From a virus, in the IMG/VR virus record IMGVR_UViG_3300025087_000331, positions 1 to 20,731 of that record: 20,731 bases of DNA, one strand, 5' to 3'. This document shows positions 4,843 to 11,852 of the stretch, in pieces. Positions within the stretch are counted from its first letter, which is position 1; every line of letters begins with the position of its first letter. A program made the position numbers and the translations under genes. The notes under the pieces are model-generated. The model made no database searches. It saw only the letters and a list, made by a program, of their open reading frames with translations, and was not told the origin of the DNA.

Positions 4843-6220
4843 AGATATCGAGGCATTTGGTAAATACTTGTTTGGTCATCATCTTCGGTTGGCAACACCA
4901 CCATTTCACAAAGAGATATTTCAGCTCTTTCAAGGCAATGACAAGCGGATAGGGATCGCCGCTCCTCGGTCTCATGCGAAATCGACGATTACTGATCTGG
5001 TGTATCTTCTGTGGGCGGTGATCCACAAAAAAACACATTTTGTTCTTTTGGTATCCGACACCTACTCACAAGCTACGTTGTTTCTTGAGGCAGTGCAGGC
5101 TGAAATAGAGGGCAACGAGAAGCTCCGAGCACTCTATGGCAATCTCAAGGGTGAGATATGGAGTGAGGGGGAAATGGTCATCGGTGGGGCAATGGTAAAA
5201 GCGGTTGGCGCGGGAATGAAAGTTCGAGGGTTGAAGTACCACGAGTACCGGCCTGATCTCATTCTGGTTGACGATCTTGAGAATGATGAGTTGGTGGAGA
5301 GCAAGGCACGCAGAGAGAAACTTGAGCGGTGGTTCAATGGAGCATTGGTTCCAAGTATGGACAAGAACGGACGACTTGTCATCATCGGGACTGTACTGCA
5401 CTACGACTCATTGCTGTACAAGATTCTCTCGAATGATCTTTACAATGAATACACCAAGAAGACGTACAAGGCCATGAATGACACGGAGGCACTGTGGCCA
5501 GAGCACATGTCAATTCCTGACCTTTTGAAGCTCAAAGAGGAGTACACCCGTAAAGGGCAGGGGTATTTGTTCTATCAAGAGTTTCAGAACGATCCCATCT
5601 CTGGCGAGAACCGAAAGTTTCGACTGGAGAAGATCAAGTATTATACGGACGCAGAGATTGAAAAAAAGCAACTGCGAACGTATATCACGATTGATAGGGC
5701 ATACAGCACACAAAAGACATCTGATTTTACTGCATTTGTCGTGGTGAGTGTGGACAATGAGAACAACTGGTATGTGCGTATGGCAGATCGGTTTCGAGGG
5801 ACAGAAGATTTGCTCATTGAAAACATCTTTGATTTGCGGGCGTATTTCAAGCCGATCAAAATAGGGATAGAACAGCGAGCATTCGAGTACACGCTAAAAC
5901 CGACTCTTGAGAAAGAGATGAGAGTGCGAAATGACTTTTTTGTCATCACAGAATTGAAAGACGCACAGCTTTCAAAAACGTATCGCATTGAGGGATTGGT
6001 ACCGCGCTTTGAAACTGGTACAATCTACTTAAAGAAAGACCAGAGTGATTTGATTGATGAGTTGATTCGTTTCCCAGCAGGGTCATACGATGATCTGGTC
6101 GATGCGCTTGCGTATCAGTTGCAGATACAGCTTCCGGCCAACGCACCGAAACGACAAGCATTTACGCAGGAAAGGCATAGAAAAAAACAACAACCGTCGT
6201 ATTCATTGAGAATGGCGTGA
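4790..6220 (+). CDS. terL: Terminase large subunit (ATPase/nuclease)
   Basis: Counting from the ATG at 4790, the 476-aa protein has a Walker A-like AAPRSHAKST (57-66), Walker B LILVDDLE (157-164), a coupling motif VIIGT (197-201), and an RNase H-fold nuclease with Asp302 (YITIDRAYS), Glu361 (IGIEQRAF) and Asp434/435/438 (SYDDLVDAL). This is the full set for the motor that pumps DNA into the procapsid and cuts it. The P-loop is atypical: it has APRSHAKS where many TerL proteins have PRGHGKS, so Gly is replaced by Ser and Ala. An upstream TTG at 4781 would add three residues; the ATG is preferred. The 53-base overlap with terS is long, and a start further in cannot be excluded. Confidence 0.93.
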   Translation: MQLTEEKKTQVVLRIFSEDIEAFGKYLFGHHLRLATPPFHKEIFQLFQGNDKRIGIAAPRSHAKSTITDLVYLLWAVIHKKTHFVLLVSDTYSQATLFLEAVQAEIEGNEKLRALYGNLKGEIWSEGEMVIGGAMVKAVGAGMKVRGLKYHEYRPDLILVDDLENDELVESKARREKLERWFNGALVPSMDKNGRLVIIGTVLHYDSLLYKILSNDLYNEYTKKTYKAMNDTEALWPEHMSIPDLLKLKEEYTRKGQGYLFYQEFQNDPISGENRKFRLEKIKYYTDAEIEKKQLRTYITIDRAYSTQKTSDFTAFVVVSVDNENNWYVRMADRFRGTEDLLIENIFDLRAYFKPIKIGIEQRAFEYTLKPTLEKEMRVRNDFFVITELKDAQLSKTYRIEGLVPRFETGTIYLKKDQSDLIDELIRFPAGSYDDLVDALAYQLQIQLPANAPKRQAFTQERHRKKQQPSYSLRMA

Positions 6221-6232
6221 AATGGAACAAAT

Positions 6233-6499
6233 ATGATAAAAATAGACCAACAGTACACAAAAGAAGAGGTGACGGACAAGTTAGAAGAATTGGCTATTAT
6301 TGCAAGGCCACGAACAATAAGTGCCGCAGAAGAAAAACAAAAAATTACACAGAATGTATTCTCTGTTCGTTCACACGAAAATCCACCGGATTTTTTTGGA
6401 GGGAAACAAATAAGCGTTTCTGCAAGAAATGGAATACCAGACAAACAGATTTACAAAGAAGTAAGAGAATACATGAAAAAGCTTTGGAATATACCTTAA
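6233..6499 (+). CDS. Hypothetical 88-aa protein between terminase and portal
   Basis: An unrecognised small protein with a charged helical N-terminus (QYTKEEVTDKLEELAIIARP), a central polar part (NPPDFFGGKQISVSARNGIP) and a basic C-terminal helix (QIYKEVREYMKKLWNIP). The start at 6233 is chosen because it sits 13 bases after the terminase stop in the usual aaatATG context. A longer frame from GTG 6217 in another phase has an unlikely Arg/Thr/Cys-rich composition. Genes at this position in other phages can be packaging accessories, but no specific role can be assigned. Confidence 0.65.
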   Translation: MIKIDQQYTKEEVTDKLEELAIIARPRTISAAEEKQKITQNVFSVRSHENPPDFFGGKQISVSARNGIPDKQIYKEVREYMKKLWNIP

Positions 6500-6503
6500 A
6501 CAA

Positions 6504-6561
6504 CTCAACCATCTGCTGGACTTACATCTTAAAAGCGTTAGCTTGAGAGATTGCCCAGCAG
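6504..6561 (+). ncRNA. Candidate pseudoknot in terminase-portal spacer
   Basis: CTCAA (6504-6508) can pair with TTGAG (6543-6547), and CTGCTGG (6513-6519) with CCAGCAG (6555-6561). The arms interleave, which is an H-type pseudoknot layout. A competing local hairpin is AAGC-GTTA-GCTT (6533-6544). It lies immediately before the terminator that abuts the portal start codon, so it may control read-through or portal translation. Confidence 0.4.
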
Positions 6562-6571
6562 CAATTTCAAC

Positions 6572-6603
6572 AGGCTTCCGCTTCTAAGACGGAAGTCTTT
6601 TTT
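6572..6603 (+). terminator. Rho-independent terminator ending at the portal ATG
   Basis: AGGCTTCCG (6572-6580) pairs with CGGAAGTCT (6590-6598), one wobble, with a 9-base loop and six T residues (6598-6603). The portal ATG is the very next base (6604). It is a textbook intrinsic terminator by shape, but as placed it would cut the head genes off from upstream transcription unless it is leaky or antiterminated. Confidence 0.7.
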
Positions 6604-8577
6604 ATGCCCTACGATACAGAGAAAAAAGTCAAAGAATACAAACCGACTGATAAAGAAGTTGAGAAGATTGAGTTTATCTATGATGAACTTCAGTTCATGC
6701 TAGACGAGGTGATGAATCAGCAATATCCGGAGTTCAATGACCGCACGTTGACACAATTCATTGACGATTCGCAACGTCGTGCTAATGCCTACGTCCCTTC
6801 TAAGGAATCCCAAGGCAAGGATGACTGGCAAGCCAATGTTTTCACAAAGACCACACGAAATAAGGTCAAGGCACTCCTCGCTTCTATCGCAAAGAACCCC
6901 CCGCGCATCTCAATGGAAGCGTTTGACGCAAAGAACAGGCTCTCTGTCATTCGAGGAGACATACTAAGTCATATTGTCGAAGCAACGTACCTGCAAGGAG
7001 ACAATAACCCAGAGTATACGATCTACATGGACGGATGGAATTGTACAATCAACGGGACGGTCGTCAAGTATGACGGGTACATAAAGACAACTGATAAGGT
7101 GAAGATCATCACAGGATATGACCTTGAGAAAGGAGAGGTGGAGTTTGAAGAACAAGAGGAGATTATCGAAGACAAACCGATTGAGATTGATGTCCCACTA
7201 CAACATCTTTTGATAAAAAACATCCGCATTGCTGATATTCAAGAGCAGCCAGCCCTCATTTGGTTGCAGTACCTTGAAGAGGAACAGTTCGAGCGCGAGT
7301 TTAACGGATACAAGAATTTTGACAAAGTGCCGGACAAATCTTCGACGCTTGCGACAGAGGAGTTGCAGATATTTTTTTACGATAAATGGAAAGACCGAGT
7401 GCAAAACAAGAAATGCTACGAAGTTTTGAGATATTTTAACAAACAAAAAGAACAGTATTGTATCATCGCAAACGGGGTACTCCTCTTCGACGGCCCCATG
7501 CTCTGGGGCAAGCGCAAGAAACGATACCCGTTTGCCAAACAAGTCTTCGAGCCGTTTGCGAACGCTCACTTTTTCTATGGCAATTCTCTGCCTAACATTC
7601 TCATGGCAGAGCAGGATGTAGAGAATGCGCTTATTAACTCCATGCTCGATAAGACGTACCGTTCGGTAGTGGCTCCAATGCTCGTTGGTATTGTGAACCG
7701 AGATTCTTTTGATCTTGAGGACGAGTATGTTGATCAAGATACGAACATTTATGTTGAAGATATCAACCAGGTTAAGCCAATGCCAGTAGAGGGTATACAG
7801 CAAGGAGAGATCACCATGCTCAAGATCATTCAACAAGGCATGGATCGCTCTGCGACGGATCAGGTACAAAGCGGGGCCAGTGGGTCAGGTTCGACCGCAC
7901 GAGAGATTGTGATAGCCAACGAACGAGCGGAGGAGCTAAAAGACCTCATGTTTACCATGATGAAAGACTTGTGGCTCCAAAAATATCGTATTCGTACTGT
8001 CAATGTTCTTATGAACTACAACAAGACCAAAGTAAGGCATATTGTTGGAGAAGAGGGCGAAAAAGCGTTTGAAGAAACGTATCAAGTGTTTCGCTTGCCG
8101 AATCAAGAGTTTGCGACAGGTGAACGTGGGATCGAGCAGATCGAGGTGGTCGGGACAACCGCAGAGCTTGCACGTCCGTTTGATTTAGATGTGCGTGAAG
8201 AACAATCACGTCTTGATGGACAGCCGATCGCAATCAAGCAAATCACATCAGACTTCCTTGATGATTATGAGTACATTGTAAAAATTGAGACTGAAAGTCT
8301 AAAACAAAAGAGTCGTGCGTTTGAAATGGCGGAGGTGGAAGATCAGATGCGTGGTACTGCAACGTATTTCCCACAGATTTTCCTGGCGAATCAACAGGAA
8401 TTTTTCAAGATGTATATGGAGAGATACGGAACGAGTCCTGACCGCTTCTTGGAGAACATGACCGCGCCAACGAATCCGATGATGGCTTTGGCTGGTGGCG
8501 CGCCAGGTCAAGCACAGCCTGCGGGAATACCTGGAGCAGGTGGAGCACCAGCATTGCCTGCGTTAAGTGGCACTTGA
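6604..8577 (+). CDS. Portal protein
   Basis: This 657-aa protein lies between terminase and scaffold and has features of P22-like large portals: a charged N-terminus, an early helix (DRTLTQFIDDSQRRANAY), a long mixed core, and the segment MAEQDVENALINSMLDKTYRSVV, which corresponds to the stem/crown-forming part of such portals. Helical NERAEELKDLMFTMMKDLW follows. The C-terminus is a disordered Gly/Ala/Pro tail (GAPGQAQPAGIPGAGGAPA). As a dodecameric ring it would dock the terminase and pass DNA. The start is the ATG touching the terminator T run; no other in-frame ATG exists until residue 33. The family call is from size, position and pattern, not from a single motif. Confidence 0.85.
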   Translation: MPYDTEKKVKEYKPTDKEVEKIEFIYDELQFMLDEVMNQQYPEFNDRTLTQFIDDSQRRANAYVPSKESQGKDDWQANVFTKTTRNKVKALLASIAKNPPRISMEAFDAKNRLSVIRGDILSHIVEATYLQGDNNPEYTIYMDGWNCTINGTVVKYDGYIKTTDKVKIITGYDLEKGEVEFEEQEEIIEDKPIEIDVPLQHLLIKNIRIADIQEQPALIWLQYLEEEQFEREFNGYKNFDKVPDKSSTLATEELQIFFYDKWKDRVQNKKCYEVLRYFNKQKEQYCIIANGVLLFDGPMLWGKRKKRYPFAKQVFEPFANAHFFYGNSLPNILMAEQDVENALINSMLDKTYRSVVAPMLVGIVNRDSFDLEDEYVDQDTNIYVEDINQVKPMPVEGIQQGEITMLKIIQQGMDRSATDQVQSGASGSGSTAREIVIANERAEELKDLMFTMMKDLWLQKYRIRTVNVLMNYNKTKVRHIVGEEGEKAFEETYQVFRLPNQEFATGERGIEQIEVVGTTAELARPFDLDVREEQSRLDGQPIAIKQITSDFLDDYEYIVKIETESLKQKSRAFEMAEVEDQMRGTATYFPQIFLANQQEFFKMYMERYGTSPDRFLENMTAPTNPMMALAGGAPGQAQPAGIPGAGGAPALPALSGT

Positions 8578-8578
8578 T

Positions 8579-8908
8579 ATGACACCACGAGAATGGAACA
8601 AAATATTGAAAGAAATGGCAGCACAAGCAAAAGAGAACACTGAATTAAAAGAGCGCCTGAAAGAAATGCAAAAGGTTGAGGAGAAAGCGATTGAGGATTG
8701 GCTTAAAAGTCTCTCCCTAGAGCATGGATTCAGAGACTACTACACAGTACGCAAACGTGCACTACAAGCACAGCTCTCGAATGGACTTGAAGGCAAACAA
8801 TACTGGACGCTTTACGGACAGCTCCAAGAGTTGAAAACAATGGCCGCGCGGTCAAGTGAGATACTAGAAAAAGAGAAGAAGGAGAAGAAAGGAACCTCAA
8901 AAGTATGA
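8579..8908 (+). CDS. Hypothetical 109-aa helical protein
   Basis: Almost entirely helical and highly charged: a coiled-coil-like N-terminus (MAAQAKENTELKERLKEMQK), then a middle with conserved-looking aromatic positions (EHGFRDYYTVRKRALQAQL) and a Lys/Glu tail. The start is placed at ATG 8579, one base after the portal stop (TGATATG), rather than at GTG 8567 inside the portal gene. Its stop overlaps the next gene by four bases (ATGA). Position between portal and scaffold suggests a head-assembly accessory; the function is unknown. Confidence 0.7.
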   Translation: MTPREWNKILKEMAAQAKENTELKERLKEMQKVEEKAIEDWLKSLSLEHGFRDYYTVRKRALQAQLSNGLEGKQYWTLYGQLQELKTMAARSSEILEKEKKEKKGTSKV

Positions 8909-9138
8909 AAATGCACAACATGAAAAAAATGGATATGCCAATGTCGGTTGATATGCCAATGATGGTGCACTATCCGACAGTGAGATTCACTGAAGACGAA
9001 CTACCAGAAATTAAAGATTGGGTGGTGGGTGAAGAGTATGATATAGTATTGAAAGTGAAACAGCGAGAAGTCTATCTTGATCCAAATGACAAGATGGTTG
9101 CTACATTTGATATTCTGAAAGGAGGAGAGAAAGAATAA
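8905..9138 (+). CDS. Small protein with Met-rich N-terminus (77 aa)
   Basis: The first 22 residues contain 9 Met and 2 His in an MxM-like pattern (MKMHNMKKMDMPMSVDMPMM), followed by a compact beta-type domain (PTVRFTEDELPEIKDW, EYDIVLKVKQREVYLDP, KMVATFDIL). The beta part resembles small capsid-associated or decoration proteins in size and position, although no family can be named. Met/His clusters can bind soft metals, but here they may simply be a flexible hydrophobic arm. It overlaps the preceding gene by four bases and is followed by the pseudoknot/terminator spacer. Confidence 0.7.
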   Translation: MKMHNMKKMDMPMSVDMPMMVHYPTVRFTEDELPEIKDWVVGEEYDIVLKVKQREVYLDPNDKMVATFDILKGGEKE

Positions 9139-9152
9139 CCTTACAATTCAAA

Positions 9153-9222
9153 AAATCATGACAATCTTGGCGGTTTGCTTGCAAGGTCGCTAAGGGAGTT
9201 TTGTCATGATTTCTTTCTTAGC
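9153..9222 (+). ncRNA. Candidate pseudoknotted RNA in spacer before scaffold
   Basis: A 12-bp perfect inverted repeat, AAATCATGACAA (9153-9164) with TTGTCATGATTT (9201-9212), encloses an internal hairpin CTTGGCG/CGCTAAG (9166-9172 with 9188-9194, one wobble) topped by TTGC-TT-GCAA (9175-9184). The inner GCTAAG (9189-9194) can instead pair with CTTAGC at 9217-9222, outside the stem, forming a pseudoknot. Mutually exclusive pairings followed by a terminator are typical of riboregulators; no known riboswitch class is recognised. Confidence 0.5.
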
Positions 9223-9230
9223 CCCTGCTA

Positions 9231-9257
9231 ACAGTCCGTCAATCGGACTGTTTTTTA
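9231..9257 (+). terminator. Rho-independent terminator before scaffold gene
   Basis: ACAGTCCG (9231-9238) and CGGACTGT (9244-9251) form a perfect 8-bp stem with loop TCAAT, followed by a T run (TGTTTTTTATT). This is a strong intrinsic terminator. It ends about 40 bases before the preferred scaffold start and 5 before the alternative one. Confidence 0.85.
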
Positions 9258-9297
9258 TTCCATGCTCCTGAAGACGGAGTTGAAACACTTTTTAAAT

Positions 9298-9978
9298 ATG
9301 GAAGACGAAGAATTGCAGGAGGACGGCTTGAATGAAGAGGATGATACCTCTACCGAGGATGGCCACTCGGAAGAAAACGAAACGGAACTTGAGGAAGACA
9401 CCTTTATAAACGAATCTGACGAGTCGGAAGGCTCTGAAGATGAAAGCTCTGAAGAAACTGTGGAGTTTTGGAAAGAGCGTGCGACGAAAGCAGAACGAGA
9501 CCGAGACAACTACAAGCAGGGCCTTTTGTCTGCAAAAGGTAAGAGACGAACGCTTGACGGCATCACGGAGGACAAGACCTCACCGTCTCCAAAAGAGACA
9601 AGCATGGATGTGGATGAAGAAAAAGTATTCCGCGTTCTTGAAAAGAAGAACGAAAAAGATGCTTTGCGTTTAGTCCTTGATTCAGAATCAGAGCATTACA
9701 TCCATGAACTCATGGACGATAGACAGTATAACGAGATTATCGGTTACATCCCGAGAAACCTCGATAGATCATCAGTCGAATCGGTGGTTAAAAACTTGAA
9801 AATTGCTACCAAAATTTGGAAGGAAATTAAAGGGTTTGACAGCAAACCACGGAAGAAAGACAAGAGTGGAGAGCTTGCCTCGATGCGGACGACTCCGAAT
9901 CAGCAGCAAGGTGGAGGAACGAAAAAAGAAAAAAGGTCACTTCTTCCAAGAAAGGTATCGGTTGATGAATGGTATTAA
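9298..9978 (+). CDS. Scaffold-like acidic head protein
   Basis: From ATG 9298 this is a 226-aa protein with an extremely acidic, Ser-rich, disordered N-terminal half (EDEELQEDGLNEEDD, SDESEGSEDESSEE), a helical segment (VEFWKERATKAERDRDNYKQ), a small folded helical region (EKVFRVLEKKNEKDALRLVLD, YNEIIGYIPRNLDRSSVESVV) and a basic C-terminus (KSGELASMRTTPNQQQGG, KKEKRSLLPRKVSVDEWY). Acidic body plus basic capsid-binding tail placed just before the capsid genes is the usual layout of a scaffolding protein, which guides procapsid assembly and then leaves. An upstream in-frame ATG at 9262 would add 12 residues (MLLKTELKHFLN); 9298 is preferred for its ttttaaatATGG context. No separate protease is seen. 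Confidence 0.75.
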   Translation: MEDEELQEDGLNEEDDTSTEDGHSEENETELEEDTFINESDESEGSEDESSEETVEFWKERATKAERDRDNYKQGLLSAKGKRRTLDGITEDKTSPSPKETSMDVDEEKVFRVLEKKNEKDALRLVLDSESEHYIHELMDDRQYNEIIGYIPRNLDRSSVESVVKNLKIATKIWKEIKGFDSKPRKKDKSGELASMRTTPNQQQGGGTKKEKRSLLPRKVSVDEWY

Positions 9979-9984
9979 ATTTAT

Positions 9985-10398
9985 ATGGCATTTATTCCAC
10001 GTCAATACGACGAAGGGCATGTAATGGATTTGCCGATGACTGCCAGTACCACACTGACAAAGCACAATTTGTGCAAGATGTCGAGTGGGTACTTGGTGGC
10101 AGCATCAGCGGGCGACAATGTGGTCGAGTATGTCGCTTTAGAAACGAAAACAAGCGGTACTGGTGATGGCTCGTCTAAAATTTCAGTTTTGAAAATTGAC
10201 GATAGAGTTCAACTTGAAGCATTGACTGGTACGACTCCAGTTCAAGCAACACATGTTGGAAATTCTTACGATTTAGCGGGTGCAGCATCGCTTGATTTAA
10301 CAGCAACGACTGACTTGGTGTTTCGCATTGATTCAATTGTGAATGCAACCGACAAATTGGTTTCCGGACACTTCCACAAGTTTGTTCTTCAAAGTTAA
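9985..10398 (+). CDS. Capsid decoration/stabilisation protein
   Basis: This 137-aa beta-rich protein lies directly before the major capsid gene. Segments such as GHVMDLPMTASTTLTKHNLC, DNVVEYVALETKTSGTGDG, SSKISVLKIDDRVQLEALT and GAASLDLTATTDLVFRID follow the pattern of small trimeric head-decoration proteins encoded next to HK97-fold capsids (compare the DUF2190-type). It would bind the outside of the expanded head and strengthen it. The spacing is 6 bases from the scaffold stop and 10 bases to the capsid gene. The evidence is position plus fold pattern. Confidence 0.7.
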   Translation: MAFIPRQYDEGHVMDLPMTASTTLTKHNLCKMSSGYLVAASAGDNVVEYVALETKTSGTGDGSSKISVLKIDDRVQLEALTGTTPVQATHVGNSYDLAGAASLDLTATTDLVFRIDSIVNATDKLVSGHFHKFVLQS

Positions 10399-10408
10399 TT
10401 ATTGATAT

Positions 10409-11407
10409 ATGGCATCTATACGAACTACTGACTTTGCCAACCTATTGAATGATGACATTCAAAAGTTGTTTAGTGAAGTCGCGAAAACAAGTGTTGGACA
10501 AATGGTTGGAAAAGAAATCTTTGACATGGGGGATACTGATTTCAAAATTTTCAATTACATTTCAACACATGGAATGAACAACATCAAAAAAACAGCTGAA
10601 GGCGCTGATTTTGAAAGTAGCACGAATGTACAGGGTGATACTGCGAGCTGGACACAAGCTAAATATGGACAGTTGATTCCTGTCTCATACGAAGCACGCA
10701 GATTCCAGCGTGAGCAGCTTCCTTTTGTCATGGATAATGTACGCAGTGTTTCAGACGCGGCATTTCACATGATTGATCAGTCGTTAGCCGATGTGTTGAC
10801 AAATGGTTTTTCGACATCGAATTACACTGATGTGTATGGTGATTCCGTTGCGGCGACACCACCTGACGGATTAGCGTTGTTTTCAGCAGTGCATACGTCT
10901 CCGGTGAGTTCTCGAACACATCGTAATTTAATTCGTGATCTTACTACCAGCACGACAAATCCGATTCTTTCTCGTGAGGCGATTGTATCTGCTCGTTCAG
11001 ACGCAATGAATTACATTGATCCAGCGGGAGTCAATCGTCCGATCAATCTTGATACGCTCATTGTTTCACCTGCAAAAGAAGATGAGGCACTTCGTATCAT
11101 CAACTCTGACGGAATTTCTGGTTCTGCTGATCGTGATACAAACCCACTTCGCACCAAAGTTAAGGTACTCCCGTGGTCGAAATTGACGACAAGAACAGGT
11201 GGTACGGATACGTCTGCGTATTGGTTTATGGCGGATAGCGCAAAAGTAAAACAATCACTGATGGCAAAATTCGCTGATCGTCCGGCAATTGATCCGCCGG
11301 AACAAACATACAAGAATCTTACATGGAATTGGAGATTATTCTTCTTGTATACCATTGGTCGTGGTTGGCCGGTGTATATCTGGGGGAGTAACGCAGCATT
11401 GAGTTAA
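10409..11407 (+). CDS. Major capsid protein (HK97-fold, Mu gpT-like)
   Basis: This 332-aa protein resembles Mu-like major head subunits: NDDIQKLFSEVAKT, DTDFKIFNYIS, a loop region (EGADFESSTNVQGDTASW), then KYGQLIPVSYEARRFQREQ, the helical FHMIDQSLADVLTNGF, LALFSAVHTSP, DTLIVSPAKEDEALRIIN, KVKVLPWSKLTT, and the C-terminal YKNLTWNWRLFFLYTIGRGWPVYIWG. The order E-loop, spine helix, P-domain strands suits an HK97 fold. There is no obvious N-terminal pro-domain, consistent with a separate scaffold. A 9-bp hairpin follows its stop. Confidence 0.85.
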   Translation: MASIRTTDFANLLNDDIQKLFSEVAKTSVGQMVGKEIFDMGDTDFKIFNYISTHGMNNIKKTAEGADFESSTNVQGDTASWTQAKYGQLIPVSYEARRFQREQLPFVMDNVRSVSDAAFHMIDQSLADVLTNGFSTSNYTDVYGDSVAATPPDGLALFSAVHTSPVSSRTHRNLIRDLTTSTTNPILSREAIVSARSDAMNYIDPAGVNRPINLDTLIVSPAKEDEALRIINSDGISGSADRDTNPLRTKVKVLPWSKLTTRTGGTDTSAYWFMADSAKVKQSLMAKFADRPAIDPPEQTYKNLTWNWRLFFLYTIGRGWPVYIWGSNAALS

Positions 11408-11427
11408 ATCATGTAATTGAGTATGCG

Positions 11428-11453
11428 GGGAGAGTGCAAAACCTCACTCTCCC
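11428..11453 (+). other. Hairpin after the major capsid gene
   Basis: GGGAGAGTG (11428-11436) and CACTCTCCC (11445-11453) form a perfect 9-bp stem with loop CAAAACCT. No T tract follows (actgctcactttatt), so it is not a classic terminator. It could protect the capsid mRNA 3' end, or partially terminate to set capsid excess over downstream products. Confidence 0.55.
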
Positions 11454-11468
11454 ACTGCTCACTTTATT

Positions 11469-11834
11469 ATGCGATCTGAAATTGATTATCACAAACTCTA
11501 TAACGAAGGAAGGTGTAAAGAGATAGGTATTTCGTGGTCGGAAAAAGAAGCCGTTGCACGATCTGTTGGAATACCCGCGGAGTTTGTTCGTGAAGGATGT
11601 TTGACAATGGAAGCATACGAAAAACGTAAAGCTGAAGTAGAAGGATTGGTTGCGAAAGGCAAAAAACCTCTTCTTCACATGAAAAAAGCAGAGCTTTACG
11701 CACAAGCTCAAGAGATGGGATTGCAAGTAACCGAGGAAGTCCCTCGTGCGACGCTTATCTCAATGATTAGTCAACAACATAATTTATCTGGATCTACATT
11801 GCCTGCTTCCGATGAAGGAAGTACGGAGAGCTAG
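11469..11834 (+). CDS. SAP-like-domain virion-region protein (121 aa)
   Basis: The N-terminus is charged (HKLYNEGRCKEIGISWSEKE). Residues about 66-102 (PLLHMKKAELYAQAQEMGL, then VPRATLISMI) match the helix-extended-helix shape of SAP / Rho-N-like DNA-binding motifs, often appended to phage head proteins. The C-terminus is a Ser/Gly tail. In other phages the gene after the capsid can be a head-completion adaptor, but this sequence is not a recognisable adaptor. DNA binding is inferred from the motif only. Confidence 0.6.
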   Translation: MRSEIDYHKLYNEGRCKEIGISWSEKEAVARSVGIPAEFVREGCLTMEAYEKRKAEVEGLVAKGKKPLLHMKKAELYAQAQEMGLQVTEEVPRATLISMISQQHNLSGSTLPASDEGSTES

Positions 11835-11852
11835 ATTCGTGAATCTTGAAAT

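Noticed and set aside
6217-6546. 109-codon frame starting at GTG in another phase than the 88-aa protein
   Set aside because: Arg/Thr/Lys/Cys-rich, starts inside the terminase stop region on GTG, and runs into the pseudoknot spacer; the 6233 frame looks far more protein-like.
7198-7869. 223-codon open frame antisense to the portal gene
   Set aside because: Opposite-strand shadow of the portal, which has strong context; no start coupling, and Leu/Ile/Arg-rich composition typical of antisense frames.
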